Part shown: one piece after another, positions 37,793 through 48,218 of the stretch
How positions within the stretch are numbered: the stretch's first letter is position 1
Layout: each line of letters starts with the position of its first letter
Assembly (NCBI GenBank): GCA_019119815.1
Contig: DWWH01000007.1
Location: 97,331 to 161,330, forward strand
DNA from: Candidatus Eisenbergiella intestinipullorum
Lineage (GTDB): Bacteria > Bacillota > Clostridia > Lachnospirales > Lachnospiraceae
Direction of reading: 5' to 3'
DNA: 64,000 bases
Program-made: the position numbers and the translations under genes
The notes under the pieces: generated by a model
Seen by the model: the letters and a program-made list of their open reading frames with translations, nothing else
Told to the model about the DNA's origin: nothing
Databases searched by the model: none

Positions 37793-40332
37793 AGAGAAAC
37801 GGACCGCCGGGAAAGGCGGCGAGGGTATACCGGAAGATCCGGCTGTATGTGATCATTTATCTGTTCCTTCTCGCCCTGGGGCTGAACAGCTACGCGATCC
37901 AGCGCAGGGCCCTTCTGAAAAACGCCGGCCAGTTGGGAGATTCCCTGGCGGCCAGCTATGCCGCGGAGGAGAGGAACAATCTGACCGTATATGAGACGCT
38001 GCTTTCCTTTGGCACGCTGAACCTGGACCGGCTGATGGAGGAGGAAAACTGGACGCAGGAGCGCAAGGAGAGCTGGCTTCTGCAGTATTTTCAAAGGGTG
38101 CTGGCCGTGGTCGGGCAGAACCGGGTGGATCCCTATGCGGCGGTGGATGGAAGAATCGTCGCGGCGAATCCCTGGGAGGGAGACGCGGATTATGATTACA
38201 GGCAGACGGAATGGTACCGGATGGCGGACGAAGCGGAAGGCCGGGTCGTATTTACGGACGTGTATACGGACGAGATCCATAACAGGCCGGTCCTCACGGT
38301 GGCGCAGAAGTGCACGACGGACGATGTGGTCATCGCTTTCGATATTTTCCCGGAAAATTTTCAGTTTGAGTCCGACAGTCCTTCCCTGCCGGAAAACGGT
38401 TCCTTCTATCTCTGCGACAAACACGGCACGCTGATCTGGTATGATACCAATCTGAGCGGCCATTCCGACGGGGAGATCCAGGAATATGTGAGCAGGCTTC
38501 TGGGAATGGCGGAGCGGGGAGAGTTGGAGGACTACGACGCGTCGGTGCGCTCTCCCGACAATGACCGGAGGGCGGTCTATTATCATGAAATGTCCAACGG
38601 CTGGCAGGTGGTCCTGACCGTTCCCTATGAGACGCTGTTAAGCGGACTGAAGCAGTTCACCCTGGTGTTTTTCATCGTGATGGCGGCCTGCCTGGCCGCG
38701 ATCGTCGTGACCGCCTGGAGGGATATCCGCCTGAACGCGCAGATCGAACGGACCAATGAGACCATCCGTGTACTGGGGAATTCCTACTACGCCCTTTACC
38801 GGGTGGACTGTAAGAGGGAGACCTACGAAATGATCAAGGGCTCCGACTATGTGCGCAGCAGGATCCCGCAGACGGGAAGCTATGAACAGCTTAGGCAGGT
38901 GATGGGAGAGGTCATTGAAAAGGACGTTTACAGGGAATTCATGGAGAGCTTTTCCCTGGAGAGCATCCGGAAGCTGGTGAAGAACCGGGTGAAGGATTTC
39001 GGAGGGGACTTCCGCAGGATCTTCGGGGATTCCTATCACTGGATCAACGTGCGGGTGCTTTTTGACGAATCCCTCCTTCCGGAGGAGGCTGTCCTGTGCT
39101 TCCGGGAGGTGGACCAGGAAAAGAAGCGGCAGTTTGAGGAGCGCAGGCTTCTGGAAAACGCGCTGGAAAATTCCAGGAACAGCGAAAAAACGAAGCAGGC
39201 CTTTTTCAGCAATATGTCCCACGATATGCGCACGCCCTTAAACGCGGTCATCAGCCTGTCGGACCTGGCGCTTTCGCATGTCGAAGATCCGGAGAAAACG
39301 AAGGATTATCTGGAGAAGATCCGCTTTTCCGGAAAGCAGCTTCTGGAGCTGGTCAACGATATCCTTGAGATGTCCCGGCTGGAGCAGGGGAAGGTGGTGC
39401 TGGATCATCAGGAATTCAATCTGGAAAAAAGCATCGCGGACATCACGGCGGCCTTCCGTCTGCAGGCGCAGCAGGAGGGAAAACAGTTTACGGTGGAGAT
39501 GGACGTCCGGGACATGTGGATCCTGGGAGACAGCTTCCGCCTCAGCCAGATCCTGAACAACCTTCTTTCCAACGCGTTCAAATTCACGTCCAAAGGGGAT
39601 GAGATCGCGCTGCAGGTGAAGCAGTTTGACAGCATGGGAAGCGCGAAATATCAGTTCGTCGTCCGGGATACGGGGCTTGGCATGTCGGAGGAATTCCTTC
39701 CGCATCTGTTTGAACCCTATGCCAGAGAGACCCGTTTTTCCTCCCAGAAGATCACCGGCACGGGGCTTGGCATGCCGATCGTGAAGAACCTGGTCACGCA
39801 GATGAGCGGCGAGATCCATGTGGAAAGCAGCCTGGGAAAGGGGACTGTCTTTACCCTGACCGTCCCGTTCCAGGCGGAACGGGAGGAGACGGCCGCTTCC
39901 GCCGAGAAGGAGGACAAAGCGAAGGAGAAGGAGACCTTCTCGCTGGAAGGCAGGAGAGTGCTGCTGGCGGAGGACAATCTGATCAACATGGAGATCGCGA
40001 CGGAGATCCTCACCATGCACGGCGTGGAGGTGATCCCGGCGGAAGACGGGGAGAAGGCGGTGGAAGCCTTCCGGGAATCGGCGCCGTTTTCCATCGACGC
40101 CATCCTGATGGATATGCAGATGCCGCGCATGGACGGCTGCGAGGCGGCGAAACGGATCCGGGCCCTGCGCCGCCCGGATTCCGGGGTCCCGATCATCGCG
40201 GTCACGGCGAACGCCTTTACCGAGGATATCGCGGCGACCTCAAAGGCAGGGATGGACGCGCACATCTCCAAGCCCATTGATTTCAACATATTGTGCCGGA
40301 CGCTGGAAAGCCTGATCGAACAGAGAGCATGA
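37789..40332 (+). CDS. Hybrid sensor histidine kinase (Cache-PAS-HisKA-HATPase-REC)
   Basis: An 847-aa membrane kinase: helix (about 18-37), dCache-like extracytoplasmic sensor (about 40-285), second helix (about 287-310), PAS-like region (about 320-430), HisKA domain with phospho-accepting His near 478 (FSNMSHDMRTPLNAV), HATPase (NNLLSNAFKFTS, DTGLGMS, GTGLGMPIV) and a C-terminal receiver (LLAEDNLINMEI, phospho-Asp in ILMDMQMPRMDG). The receiver on a hybrid kinase normally passes phosphate to an Hpt protein, and one is encoded two genes downstream. A HD-GYP response regulator lies in between, so the pathway output is probably c-di-GMP breakdown. Confidence 0.93.
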   Translation: MKRNGPPGKAARVYRKIRLYVIIYLFLLALGLNSYAIQRRALLKNAGQLGDSLAASYAAEERNNLTVYETLLSFGTLNLDRLMEEENWTQERKESWLLQYFQRVLAVVGQNRVDPYAAVDGRIVAANPWEGDADYDYRQTEWYRMADEAEGRVVFTDVYTDEIHNRPVLTVAQKCTTDDVVIAFDIFPENFQFESDSPSLPENGSFYLCDKHGTLIWYDTNLSGHSDGEIQEYVSRLLGMAERGELEDYDASVRSPDNDRRAVYYHEMSNGWQVVLTVPYETLLSGLKQFTLVFFIVMAACLAAIVVTAWRDIRLNAQIERTNETIRVLGNSYYALYRVDCKRETYEMIKGSDYVRSRIPQTGSYEQLRQVMGEVIEKDVYREFMESFSLESIRKLVKNRVKDFGGDFRRIFGDSYHWINVRVLFDESLLPEEAVLCFREVDQEKKRQFEERRLLENALENSRNSEKTKQAFFSNMSHDMRTPLNAVISLSDLALSHVEDPEKTKDYLEKIRFSGKQLLELVNDILEMSRLEQGKVVLDHQEFNLEKSIADITAAFRLQAQQEGKQFTVEMDVRDMWILGDSFRLSQILNNLLSNAFKFTSKGDEIALQVKQFDSMGSAKYQFVVRDTGLGMSEEFLPHLFEPYARETRFSSQKITGTGLGMPIVKNLVTQMSGEIHVESSLGKGTVFTLTVPFQAEREETAASAEKEDKAKEKETFSLEGRRVLLAEDNLINMEIATEILTMHGVEVIPAEDGEKAVEAFRESAPFSIDAILMDMQMPRMDGCEAAKRIRALRRPDSGVPIIAVTANAFTEDIAATSKAGMDAHISKPIDFNILCRTLESLIEQRA

Positions 40333-40365
40333 AAAAGGTCCGGAGACGAGAGAAAGGAGAAGCGG

Positions 40366-41448
40366 ATGGAGAACGGGAAGCATGCGGCCTTTGCGGTTTC
40401 TCAGACGATGCTGATCGTGGACGACGATTTCATAAACAGAAGCATTCTGGAACAGATTTTTTCTCCCTATTATCAGATCGAGGAGGCGGAAGACGGAAAA
40501 GAGGGGCTGGAACGGATCCTCCGTGACCCGGAACGGCTCTGCGCCGTCCTCCTGGATGTGGTGATGCCGCAGATGGACGGCATCCAGGTCTTAAAAGCGC
40601 TGAAGGACAGAGGGCTGACGGAGAAGATCCCGGTGTTTCTGATCACCGCGGAGGCCAGCGGCGGCGTGATGCGAGAGGGCTATCAGCTTGGCGTGATGGA
40701 CGTGATCGAAAAACCCGTGATCCCCTATGTGGTGCTCCGGCGTGTGCAGTCCGTGGTGGAGCTGTTTCGCGCCAGGGCGCGGCTGAGCAGCGTGGTGGAG
40801 CTGCAGCAGTGGGAGCTTCTGGAGAAGGCGCGCAGGATCGTGGAGCTGAACCAGGGGATGATCGAGGCGCTCGCGGCCGCCATTGAATTCAGGGACGGGG
40901 AGTCGGGAGAGCATGTCAGACGGATCCATGACATCACGGCGTATCTCCTTGGGAACACGGATATGGGAGAAGGCCTTTCCCGGGAGGAGATCGAGAATAT
41001 CGCGCTCGCGGCCGTCATGCACGATGTGGGCAAGATCGCCATCCCGGACGCCATCCTGAACAAGCCCGGCAGGCTGACGCCGGAGGAATATGAGATCATG
41101 AAGACCCATACCGTCCAGGGCGCGCAGCTTCTGGAGACGATCCCGCAACTGCGCGGAAGCAGCGCCTACGCTTACGCCTGCGATATCGCGAGGCATCATC
41201 ATGAGCGCTGGGACGGGAAGGGCTATCCGGACGGCCTGAAGGGGGATGAGATCTCCGTCTGGGCCCAGGTGGTTTCCCTGGCGGACGTCTATGACGCCCT
41301 GACCAGCAAGCGGGTGTACAAGAAGGCGTTTGACGCCGAACGGGCGCTGGAGATGATCCGGAACGGGGAATGCGGGACCTTCAGCCCAAGACTTCTGGAC
41401 TGCTTCCTGAAGGCGGAGCCGGAGATCCGGAAAATGTATGAGGGCTGA
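40366..41448 (+). CDS. Response regulator with HD-GYP c-di-GMP phosphodiesterase output
   Basis: A 360-aa protein with an N-terminal receiver (about 14-130; LIVDDDFINRS, phospho-Asp in VLLDVVMPQMDG) and a C-terminal HD-GYP domain (about 165-350). The metal motifs are complete: GEHVRRI, MHDVGKIAIPD, HHERWDGKGYPDGLKGDE and LADVYDALTS. HD-GYP enzymes degrade c-di-GMP to pGpG or GMP. AAAGGAG lies 7 nt before the ATG. It is in the operon with the hybrid kinase and Hpt gene, and is the natural final acceptor of that relay. Confidence 0.94.
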   Translation: MENGKHAAFAVSQTMLIVDDDFINRSILEQIFSPYYQIEEAEDGKEGLERILRDPERLCAVLLDVVMPQMDGIQVLKALKDRGLTEKIPVFLITAEASGGVMREGYQLGVMDVIEKPVIPYVVLRRVQSVVELFRARARLSSVVELQQWELLEKARRIVELNQGMIEALAAAIEFRDGESGEHVRRIHDITAYLLGNTDMGEGLSREEIENIALAAVMHDVGKIAIPDAILNKPGRLTPEEYEIMKTHTVQGAQLLETIPQLRGSSAYAYACDIARHHHERWDGKGYPDGLKGDEISVWAQVVSLADVYDALTSKRVYKKAFDAERALEMIRNGECGTFSPRLLDCFLKAEPEIRKMYEG

Positions 41449-41460
41449 CGCGGCCGCGCG

Positions 41461-41570
41461 GCGCGCGGCGGAGACCGGCGGGCCGCGGCAGGGCTGCATG
41501 GCGTGCGGCGGAGACTGGCGGGCTGCGGCAAGGCTGCATGGCGTGCGGCGGAGACCGGCGGGCCGCAAAA
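41461..41570 (+). repeat. 40-bp tandem repeat, about 2.7 copies
   Basis: GC-rich units with a 40-bp period occupy most of the gap between the HD-GYP and Hpt genes; the core GCGGCGGAGAC recurs at about 41465, 41505 and 41545 with few changes. No spacer-like sequences separate the units, and no open frame of note is present. Confidence 0.85.
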
Positions 41571-41618
41571 GGTATGGACTAAGGCCAGCGCGGCCGCGGA
41601 AAGGAATGGAGGGAAAAT

Positions 41619-41969
41619 ATGGACAGACAGATACTGATGGATGCGGGGATCGACGCGGAGAGCGCGTTAAACCGGATGATGGGAAGCGAAGCCCTGATGA
41701 AGCGGCTCTTTTTGAAATTTCTGGAGGACAAGAGCTTTGCCGCCCTTTCCGCCAGCGTGGAACAGGGCGACCGGGAGGCGGCCCTTACGGCGTCCCATAC
41801 GCTGAAGGGAATGTGCGGCAACCTGTCCATGGACCGGCTGTACGGACTTTTTTCCGCCCAGGTGGATCTGATCCGGGGCGGAAGCTGGGACGCCGCCGCC
41901 GCCCTGATGCCGCAGATCGGCGCGGCATATGAGGAGGCGGTCTCGGCGATCCAAAGGTGTTTTGGATAA
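41619..41969 (+). CDS. Hpt phosphotransfer protein
   Basis: A 116-aa stand-alone histidine phosphotransfer protein with the motif ASHTLKGMCGNLSM, in which His (about residue 59) accepts and passes phosphate. GGAGGG lies before the ATG at 41619. It completes a four-step relay with the upstream hybrid kinase (His, Asp) and the REC-HD-GYP protein (Asp). The 170-bp gap to the preceding gene holds the 40-bp repeats, but no separate promoter is evident. Confidence 0.9.
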   Translation: MDRQILMDAGIDAESALNRMMGSEALMKRLFLKFLEDKSFAALSASVEQGDREAALTASHTLKGMCGNLSMDRLYGLFSAQVDLIRGGSWDAAAALMPQIGAAYEEAVSAIQRCFG

Positions 41970-41992
41970 GGGAAGGCTGGATCGGGCAGTCA

Positions 41993-42016
41993 GGAACGGA
42001 TGTTCCGGGCTTTTTT
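41993..42016 (+). terminator. Probable terminator after the Hpt gene
   Basis: GGAAC (41993-41997) pairs with GTTCC (42002-42006), followed by GGGC and six T residues (42011-42016). The stem is short. Confidence 0.55.
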
Positions 42017-42025
42017 CCGGTCTTT

Positions 42026-44569
42026 TTAAGCCCCCTCTTCCTCCGGCTTGGCTCCCAGGCTGTCGATGATGGTGATGACCAGGCCGCGGATGTTGTTTTC
42101 CGTGGTCCGGTAGGGCGCGATGCGCAGGGTATAGAACCGGCCGTTCATGGCGGTCACTTCCCGGTCGATGGGCACCAGGTTCTTGAGCACCTTGTTGGCG
42201 TCGGAAATGATGTCCTCATCCGGGAAGCTGTGCGCGAAGATCTGCAGGGAGCGTCCCACGTCATGCTCCATGAGCTGGAATTCCCGGCCCACATATTCCG
42301 TGAATTTCCGGATGTTCAGGTTGCTGTCAACGAAGAGGATGCCGATCATGGTGGAGGAGAGGAAGTTGGAGAGGTCGTTGGTGAGCATGGTCAGCTCGTC
42401 CAGCTTCTGCTGATATTCCGTGTTGACGGTATACAGCTCCTCGTTCACGGACTGCAGCTCCTCGTTGGAGCTCTGCAGCTCTTCGTTCGCGGTCAGAAGC
42501 TCCTCATTGGCTGCCTGCAGCTCCTCATTGACGGTTTCCAGCTCCCCGATGGTGGATTTCAGGTCGTTCTGGGATTCATGCAGCTCCTGCTCCAGATCGG
42601 CGATCCGTCTGGCCGCGGTCGTATCCACATCGTATTTTTCGGTCACGCCCGGAAGATTGCCGGGAGCGTTCTTATCCTCCTGGAACAGGACGGCGATCAG
42701 GCCGGTGTCCTCCCTGTCCTGCCCGGGAACGGGGCTGACGGTCAGGCTGACGGTCCTGCGCCCGGAGGGACAGTCCACGGCGATCCCGGTGTAGGTGACG
42801 GAGATCCCCTCCGACCGGCAGCGGTTCAGCGCGGTGGAGGCCACCAGGCTCAGATCCCGGTTGAGCATGCTGAAGAAATTGAAGGTGGCCTTCCCGGGGG
42901 CGATGGAGAGATATTCCGTATAGTCCCCGAAGAAGTGGATCACATTATTGGATTCGTTCAGCACGACGGACGCGGGAAGGTAGGACTCCAGGAAATGTAC
43001 ATAGGAGCTTTCCAGCGCGTAGTCCCCGGCGCCCCGGTCATGCGGGCTGACCGCCTTGGGCGAGATGGTGCGGATATCGGGGATGTTGAAGGTCGGCGGG
43101 GTAAATTCATCCACCTTGCCCTCGCTCTTGTGGACATAAATTTTTTCAGCGCTGCAGACCGGACGGAATACGCTGGAGAATTCCCCTGCGGTTTCGCTTT
43201 TTCCCAGGAAAAGGTAGCCGCCGTTTTTCAGGGCGGAGTGGAAGATGGCGAACAGGGATCTCTGCAGGACGGGCTGGAAATAGATCATCACGTTCCGGCA
43301 GCAGATCAGGTCCAGCTTCCCAAAGGGCGGGTCGGAGAGCATGTTGTGGGGGGCGAAGATGATCATCCGCCGGATCTCCTTCGAGATGATGTACTGCTCG
43401 TTCTTTTTGGTGAAAAAACGGGCGAGCCGCTCCGTGGACACATCGTCCAGGATGCTTTCCGTATAGACGCCCTTTCCGGCCTGCTCGATGGCGCGGCTGT
43501 CCACATCCGTCGCGAAGATCTTGATGTCCCTCTGCACGCCCAGCTCCTCCAGGGTTTCCCGGAACAGGATGGCGAGGGAATAGGCCTCTTCGCCGGTGGA
43601 GCAGCCCGCGCTCCAGACGCGGATGGGATCCTTTTCTCCGGCGTGCTCCACGATGCTGTAGATGATGTTCATTTTCAGTTTTTCAAAAAAGGAGGGATCG
43701 CGGAAGAAGTTGGTGACGCCGATGAGGATCTCCTTTACCAGGATGCCCGCCTCCTCCGCGTTGGAGGAAAGCAGCTTCACATAGTCCGAAAGCCCCGCAC
43801 TGTGCGTGACCACCATCCGGTGCTCGATGCGGCGAAGCACCGTGGTGCGTTTGTAGTTGGTGAAGTCGATGCCGCTGTTCTTCTTCAGGATGGCGTAGAT
43901 CCGGGAGAAGGTCTCGTCGTCGGAAAACAGCTCCTCCTTTTCCTGCGGGCGGATGATGGTGGGATAGCTGGAAAAATTCAGGATCTCATCCACGATCCCG
44001 TCCGGGGAAAGGATGAAATCGGCAAGGCCGGTATTGATGGCGCTTCTTGGCATCCCGTCAAATTTCGCCGTGTCCGGATTATGGACGATCACCAGGCCGC
44101 CGTGCTCCTTGACGATCTTGATGCCGCTGGTCCCGTCGGAGCCGGTCCCGGACAGGACGACGGCGATGGCGCGCTCCCGCTGTTCCTCTGCCAGAGAGGT
44201 GAAGAAGATATCGATGGGGTGGTTGAGCATGCCGTGGTTGAATTCGGTCAGATAAAGCCGTCCGCCGCGGAGGGTCAGGTTGTTCTTGGGCGGAATGAGA
44301 TAGACAGTGTTCGGGCGTACCGGCATCTCATTTTCCGCCTGCAGGACGCGCATCTGGGTGTGCTTGCCGAGAATGTCGGCCATCAGGCTCTTGTAATCGG
44401 GCGACAGATGCTGGACCACGATAAAGCTCAGCCCGCTGTTGGGGGGCATGTGCTGGAAAAACTGCTGAAGGGCCTCCAGCCCTCCGGCCGACGCTCCGAT
44501 GCCGATAATGAGCGGGGAATCAGGCTGCTCTCCTTCCTGCCTGGTCTGTACGGTATTGTCCGCTGTCAT
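42026..44569 (-). CDS. CheB-CheR-PAS fusion protein
   Basis: An 847-aa chimera of a CheB-type methylesterase (about 20-205; [34 protein letters not shown] carry the Ser, His and Asp of the triad), a CheR-type methyltransferase (about 225-480; [23 protein letters not shown]), a PAS-like region, a long repetitive coiled coil ([20 protein letters not shown]) and a C-terminal PAS domain. There are no chemoreceptors, CheA or flagellar genes nearby, so it probably modifies signalling proteins outside classical chemotaxis. The start at 44569 has AAAGGAGGT 6 nt upstream. It converges on the Hpt gene and lies downstream of the interrupted EAL gene. Confidence 0.93.
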   Translation of the reverse strand: MTADNTVQTRQEGEQPDSPLIIGIGASAGGLEALQQFFQHMPPNSGLSFIVVQHLSPDYKSLMADILGKHTQMRVLQAENEMPVRPNTVYLIPPKNNLTLRGGRLYLTEFNHGMLNHPIDIFFTSLAEEQRERAIAVVLSGTGSDGTSGIKIVKEHGGLVIVHNPDTAKFDGMPRSAINTGLADFILSPDGIVDEILNFSSYPTIIRPQEKEELFSDDETFSRIYAILKKNSGIDFTNYKRTTVLRRIEHRMVVTHSAGLSDYVKLLSSNAEEAGILVKEILIGVTNFFRDPSFFEKLKMNIIYSIVEHAGEKDPIRVWSAGCSTGEEAYSLAILFRETLEELGVQRDIKIFATDVDSRAIEQAGKGVYTESILDDVSTERLARFFTKKNEQYIISKEIRRMIIFAPHNMLSDPPFGKLDLICCRNVMIYFQPVLQRSLFAIFHSALKNGGYLFLGKSETAGEFSSVFRPVCSAEKIYVHKSEGKVDEFTPPTFNIPDIRTISPKAVSPHDRGAGDYALESSYVHFLESYLPASVVLNESNNVIHFFGDYTEYLSIAPGKATFNFFSMLNRDLSLVASTALNRCRSEGISVTYTGIAVDCPSGRRTVSLTVSPVPGQDREDTGLIAVLFQEDKNAPGNLPGVTEKYDVDTTAARRIADLEQELHESQNDLKSTIGELETVNEELQAANEELLTANEELQSSNEELQSVNEELYTVNTEYQQKLDELTMLTNDLSNFLSSTMIGILFVDSNLNIRKFTEYVGREFQLMEHDVGRSLQIFAHSFPDEDIISDANKVLKNLVPIDREVTAMNGRFYTLRIAPYRTTENNIRGLVITIIDSLGAKPEEEGA

Positions 44570-44654
44570 CAGGGTACCTCCTTTGAAAGTTTTCAGATGG
44601 GATCTGTTTTCTGTCATATCTGTCAAAACGCGTAAAATCATTTTTGCTTCAGCT

Positions 44655-46607
44655 TCATGCGCGGTTCTGCCTCAGATACTGGTCCTCAAACCGTTTGACC
44701 GGAAGAGGCCGCGCGTAGTAATAGCCCTGGGCGTAGGTGCAGCCCGCGGCCAGAAGGGCGGCTTCCTGCTGCCTGTTTTCCACGCCCTCCGCGATGCAGC
44801 TCATGTTGAAATTCCGGCAGATGCGCACGATATTTTCCACCAGCATCCGGCTGATCTCGTTGCCGGGAAGGTCGTTGATCAGGGTGCGGTCCAGCTTGAT
44901 CGCGTGGAAGCGGATGTTGCTGAAAATGGACATGTTCGCGTAATGGGAGCCAAAATCGTCCAGGTCGAAGCGCAGGCCGTACTCGCGGAAGCTGTCCACG
45001 ACGGAAGCGAGAGTGGCTTTTTCCACATCTCCCGCGGTCTCCGTGATCTCCAGCGCCACCCGCTCCGGAGGGATCTCCGGGAAATGGCTCTGGATCGCCA
45101 GAATGGACGCCAGCGTGGTCGGATTGAACAGAGTGAAACGGGAAATGTTCACGGAAACGTTCACATCCGGAAAGCCGAGCCGCTTCCATTCGCTCATCTG
45201 CTCCATCACCTTTTCCAGCATCAGAAGATCCAGGTCGCGGATGGTGCCGTCCTTTTCCATGAGCTCGATGAACTGGCCCGGCGGGACGATGTGGCCCGCC
45301 CGGTCGATGCCGCGCACCAGCGTCTCGGCTCCGGCGAGGCTTCCGTCGCGCATATCGACCTTCGGCTGGAAATAGACGATGAAATCCCCCCTGGAGGTGG
45401 CTTCCTGCACGTCGAAGCGGCTTTCCTCCAGGAAAGCGAGCCGCTCTCCCGTGTCCTTCCAGACGGTTTCGCAGCGCATGATGGAACGGGCCTCCTTCAC
45501 CAGGTTCCTGGCGTTGTAGATGCCGTCCGCCCAGGTATAGCCGATCCGGATCTGTCCGGGATAACGCCGCTGGAGCATGGTGCGGAGCCTGGTACAGCGG
45601 CTGACGAATACCTCCATGATCGTGTTGAGGTAGAGCACGACGAACTCCGCGTCCCAGGTCCGGAACAGATAGGCCTTTCCGAATACGTCGGACAGCGTTT
45701 CCGCGATGTAGCTGAGCATCTCCCGGCCGTAATCATACCCCTGATTCCCGTTGATCGCGGAAAAATTGGGGACATCCAGGGACAGGGCGCCCATGGAGCT
45801 GAAGGTATCCGAGGTCAGCGAGTCCACGATATCCAGATAGGCGCGCAGGTTGGGGAGCCTGGTGAGCACGCCGTGGACCAGCGGAAGGGGAGCGCTCATG
45901 TTCCGGTAGCGTTCCTGCTCCTGCTTCAGATAAGGGAGCATGGCGTTGATCAGGGCGGGCTCGTCCGAATGCTTCTGCGCGTTTTCCACACAGAAAAAGC
46001 CTCTCACCTCGGTTTTGGAGAACAGGGGAAAAGCGGCGTAATGCCAGAATTTTCCCTCCTCCCGGAAGCCGAAGCTCTCTCCGCTGCTTCTGGTGATGAT
46101 GGGGGCCTTCTCCTTCATGCACCTCTGCAGGAGCGGAAATTTGTCCAGGGTCATGCCGGAAAGGATGTGCTGGATGCTGTATTTCCTCCGGCTGGTCCAT
46201 TCATAGAGCATGGTGACCGTCCTGCGCTTTTCGGAAAGCGCCAGGATATAGATCCGGGAAGCGTGGTAATAGCGGCCCAGCCTGCGCAGGACGCCGTCCA
46301 TGGAGATCTTCAGGGTGCGGGCGTTGAGCATGAAGGTGAGACAGTCGAACACGGCCGCATGCTCCTCCGGCGTCAGGGAGTGAAGCGCCTCCAGCCGGGA
46401 GAAGGAGATCCCGTCCGCGCCGTCTTCCTTGCTGATCCCGCTCCAGGTCCAGTCTTCGTCCATGTCCGGGAAAACGACCATGTCCATCGCGGCGTTTTCA
46501 TAGATCCCGCGCAGGGAGGAGACGCGGGAAAGTAGCAGATCATAGTCCGCGTTTCCGTTCTGCCCAAGGACCGCGCAGGCGATGAAGCGGATGTCGTCAA
46601 GCTTCAC
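44655..46607 (-). pseudogene. 3' part of an interrupted PAS-GGDEF-GAF-GGDEF-EAL gene
   Basis: A 650-codon open stretch in exactly the same frame as the gene piece at 46731-48218 and separated from it by a single TGA. It carries the end of a first degenerate GGDEF, a GAF-like region (about 100-230), a second degenerate GGDEF (FRTWDAEFVVLY, about 240-375) and an EAL domain (about 390-640). EAL signatures are mostly kept (GAETLVRG, SVNISRF, LEITET, KLDRTL, AEGVEN, QGYYYARP), but loop 6 is altered (DLDDFGSHYANMS). Its first possible start, GTG at 46607, has no ribosome site, so separate translation looks unlikely. The whole is either a recent pseudogene, a read-through product or a sequencing error. 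Confidence 0.8.
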
Positions 46608-46730
46608 CTGATTTCTCAGGACGGTACGCAGATAGGCAAAAGCGTCCTCCAGCCGTTTCTTGACGTCGAACCGGGAAGGGGCTTCCGGGAAGAAAGCGAG
46701 AAAATCCGTCTCTTCCTGTCTGCACAGGAC

Positions 46731-46733
46731 TCA
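46731..46733 (-). other. In-frame TGA inside a GGDEF domain
   Basis: The minus-strand codons read GGG CCT GAC TGA GTC CTG TGC. Immediately after the TGA is a 6-bp stem, TCCTGT/ACAGGA with loop GCAG. The combined frame would be about 1187 codons. Confidence 0.9.
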
Positions 46734-48218
46734 GTCAGGCCCCAGGGCAAAGGCCAGGGCGACGGCAGTAAAGCGGATCCTGCGGCATCCCTCGCTTTCC
46801 GTCTCCCCGTCATGGAAAAAGCGGCCTCCCAGATGGATCAGGGCGAGCGCGTGCATGGAATCCGTATCGCCCGGAAAGGCGGCGGCCGGACAGCGGTCCG
46901 CCTGATCCGGGACAATCCGGTCCGGGCCGGACAGAAGGAGATACCCGGAGATCGTCCGGAACGTGCGGGCATCATAAAGGCCGGTGACGGAATCCCGGCA
47001 TATGACGGCGCCGGAAAGCGCTTCCCATTCATGCCGTTTCTGCGCGCTGCAGAAGCAGGCGAACAGATGGACGCTGCCGCTTACGGGATCGCGGGCCAGA
47101 TTCAGGGTGACAGTGACCCAACTGATATTTCCGCCGGAATCCACCCGTTCGTAATCCTCGCAGGACCAGCAGCTTCCCTCCGCAAATGCGCCAAGAAGGC
47201 TGTCCCGGCTGAGCCGTTCCAGAAGCTGCTTCTCATCCGCCTGATGGAACAGGGAAATATCCTTCTTTTTCAGAAGCGAGGAATAGGAAAGGCCGTTGAC
47301 GCGGGCGGTCTGGTCGCTGCCGTCCATCCACAGCTCTTCGACAGTATCCGCGGTGAGATCCGCGTGCAGCCTGGCGATCAGACTGTGGCGCAGCGCTTCC
47401 GGGATCGGACGCCGGGGCAGGCCGAAGGAAAACATGCCGGATACGGCGGGAAGACGCTCCTGGATCCCCACCGCCTTGACAGGCTTTCCGTCCTGATCGT
47501 GGATCTGCCGGTAGGAGAGAGCGAACCAGTTGTAGACGCCCTCCTGATCCTTCATGATGAAATTTCCGGTGCCCGCGCTTTTGCCGTCGAGAAGCGCTGC
47601 GGCGAAGCGGCGGAAAGGACCGGCTGAATCCGGATGGACCACGCCCTCCGAAAGCAGGGCTTCCGGAAAATCGGGGATCCTGCTGCCGGAGCCGTCGGAA
47701 GGAAGATCCGCGGAAAACGCATGAAAAACCCTGTCGGGCAGAGTCACGTCCCAGAGACGGAAGCGGCTCTGGCCAAAGGCGATCTGAAAACGCTCCGCAT
47801 TTTCCTGAAGCTGCAGCCTGTTATGAACCGATTCGGAGACGTCCCTTGAGATTTCCAGAAAAAGAGGGCAGGACTCCCCGGCGGAAGCGATTTCCGCGAT
47901 CCGCACATGCCGCCACAGCCAGTTCCCTTTCCGGGTCCGGAGCCTGTGGAGATGCTTCGACGTCTGCTTTTGCGGGATCCCCGCGCGGATGATCCGTTCA
48001 TATTCCTCTTCGGCATCCGGCTGGATCCCCAGCTCCTTCAGCCCGCAGGGCAGAGGAAGGGCGGAAGGGTCGGTTTCGAGCATCCGGTAAAAGCCGGGGC
48101 TGGCGTAAACGACCCGGATGGTCTGCGCGGCTTCGAGGATACATACGCCGTCTTCCATATTTTCCAGCAGCATGCCTGACTGCGGGATGGGAAATGAACG
48201 GGTTTCTCTGGTATTCAT
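46731..48218 (-). pseudogene. 5' part of the interrupted PAS-GGDEF-GAF-GGDEF-EAL gene
   Basis: A 495-aa N-terminal piece with a PAS domain (about 15-130), a second PAS-like region (about 140-265), a further sensor-like segment and the first half of a GGDEF domain (DSVTGLYDARTFRTIS, then ALALIHLGGRFF). It stops at TGA 46733-46731, in the middle of the GGDEF fold, after FALGPD. Translation beyond that stop continues directly with VLCRQEETDFLAFFPE, the expected rest of the domain. Alone, this piece would be a PAS protein with half a GGDEF domain. Codon use and frame are continuous on both sides. Confidence 0.8.

Noticed and set aside
41461..41570. Repeats considered as a CRISPR array
   Set aside because: Units are contiguous tandem copies with a 40-bp period and no variable spacers; no cas genes are nearby.
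41957..44635. An 892-codon open frame on the plus strand opposite the CheB-CheR-PAS gene
   Set aside because: The minus-strand product has complete CheB, CheR and PAS motifs. The plus-strand frame is a Gly/Asp/His-rich shadow without a family.
46731..46733. TGA read as selenocysteine
   Set aside because: The hairpin begins 1 nt after the TGA, with its loop too close for a normal bacterial SECIS, and GGDEF domains are not known selenoproteins; a mutation or error is more likely. Kept as a remote alternative in the findings.
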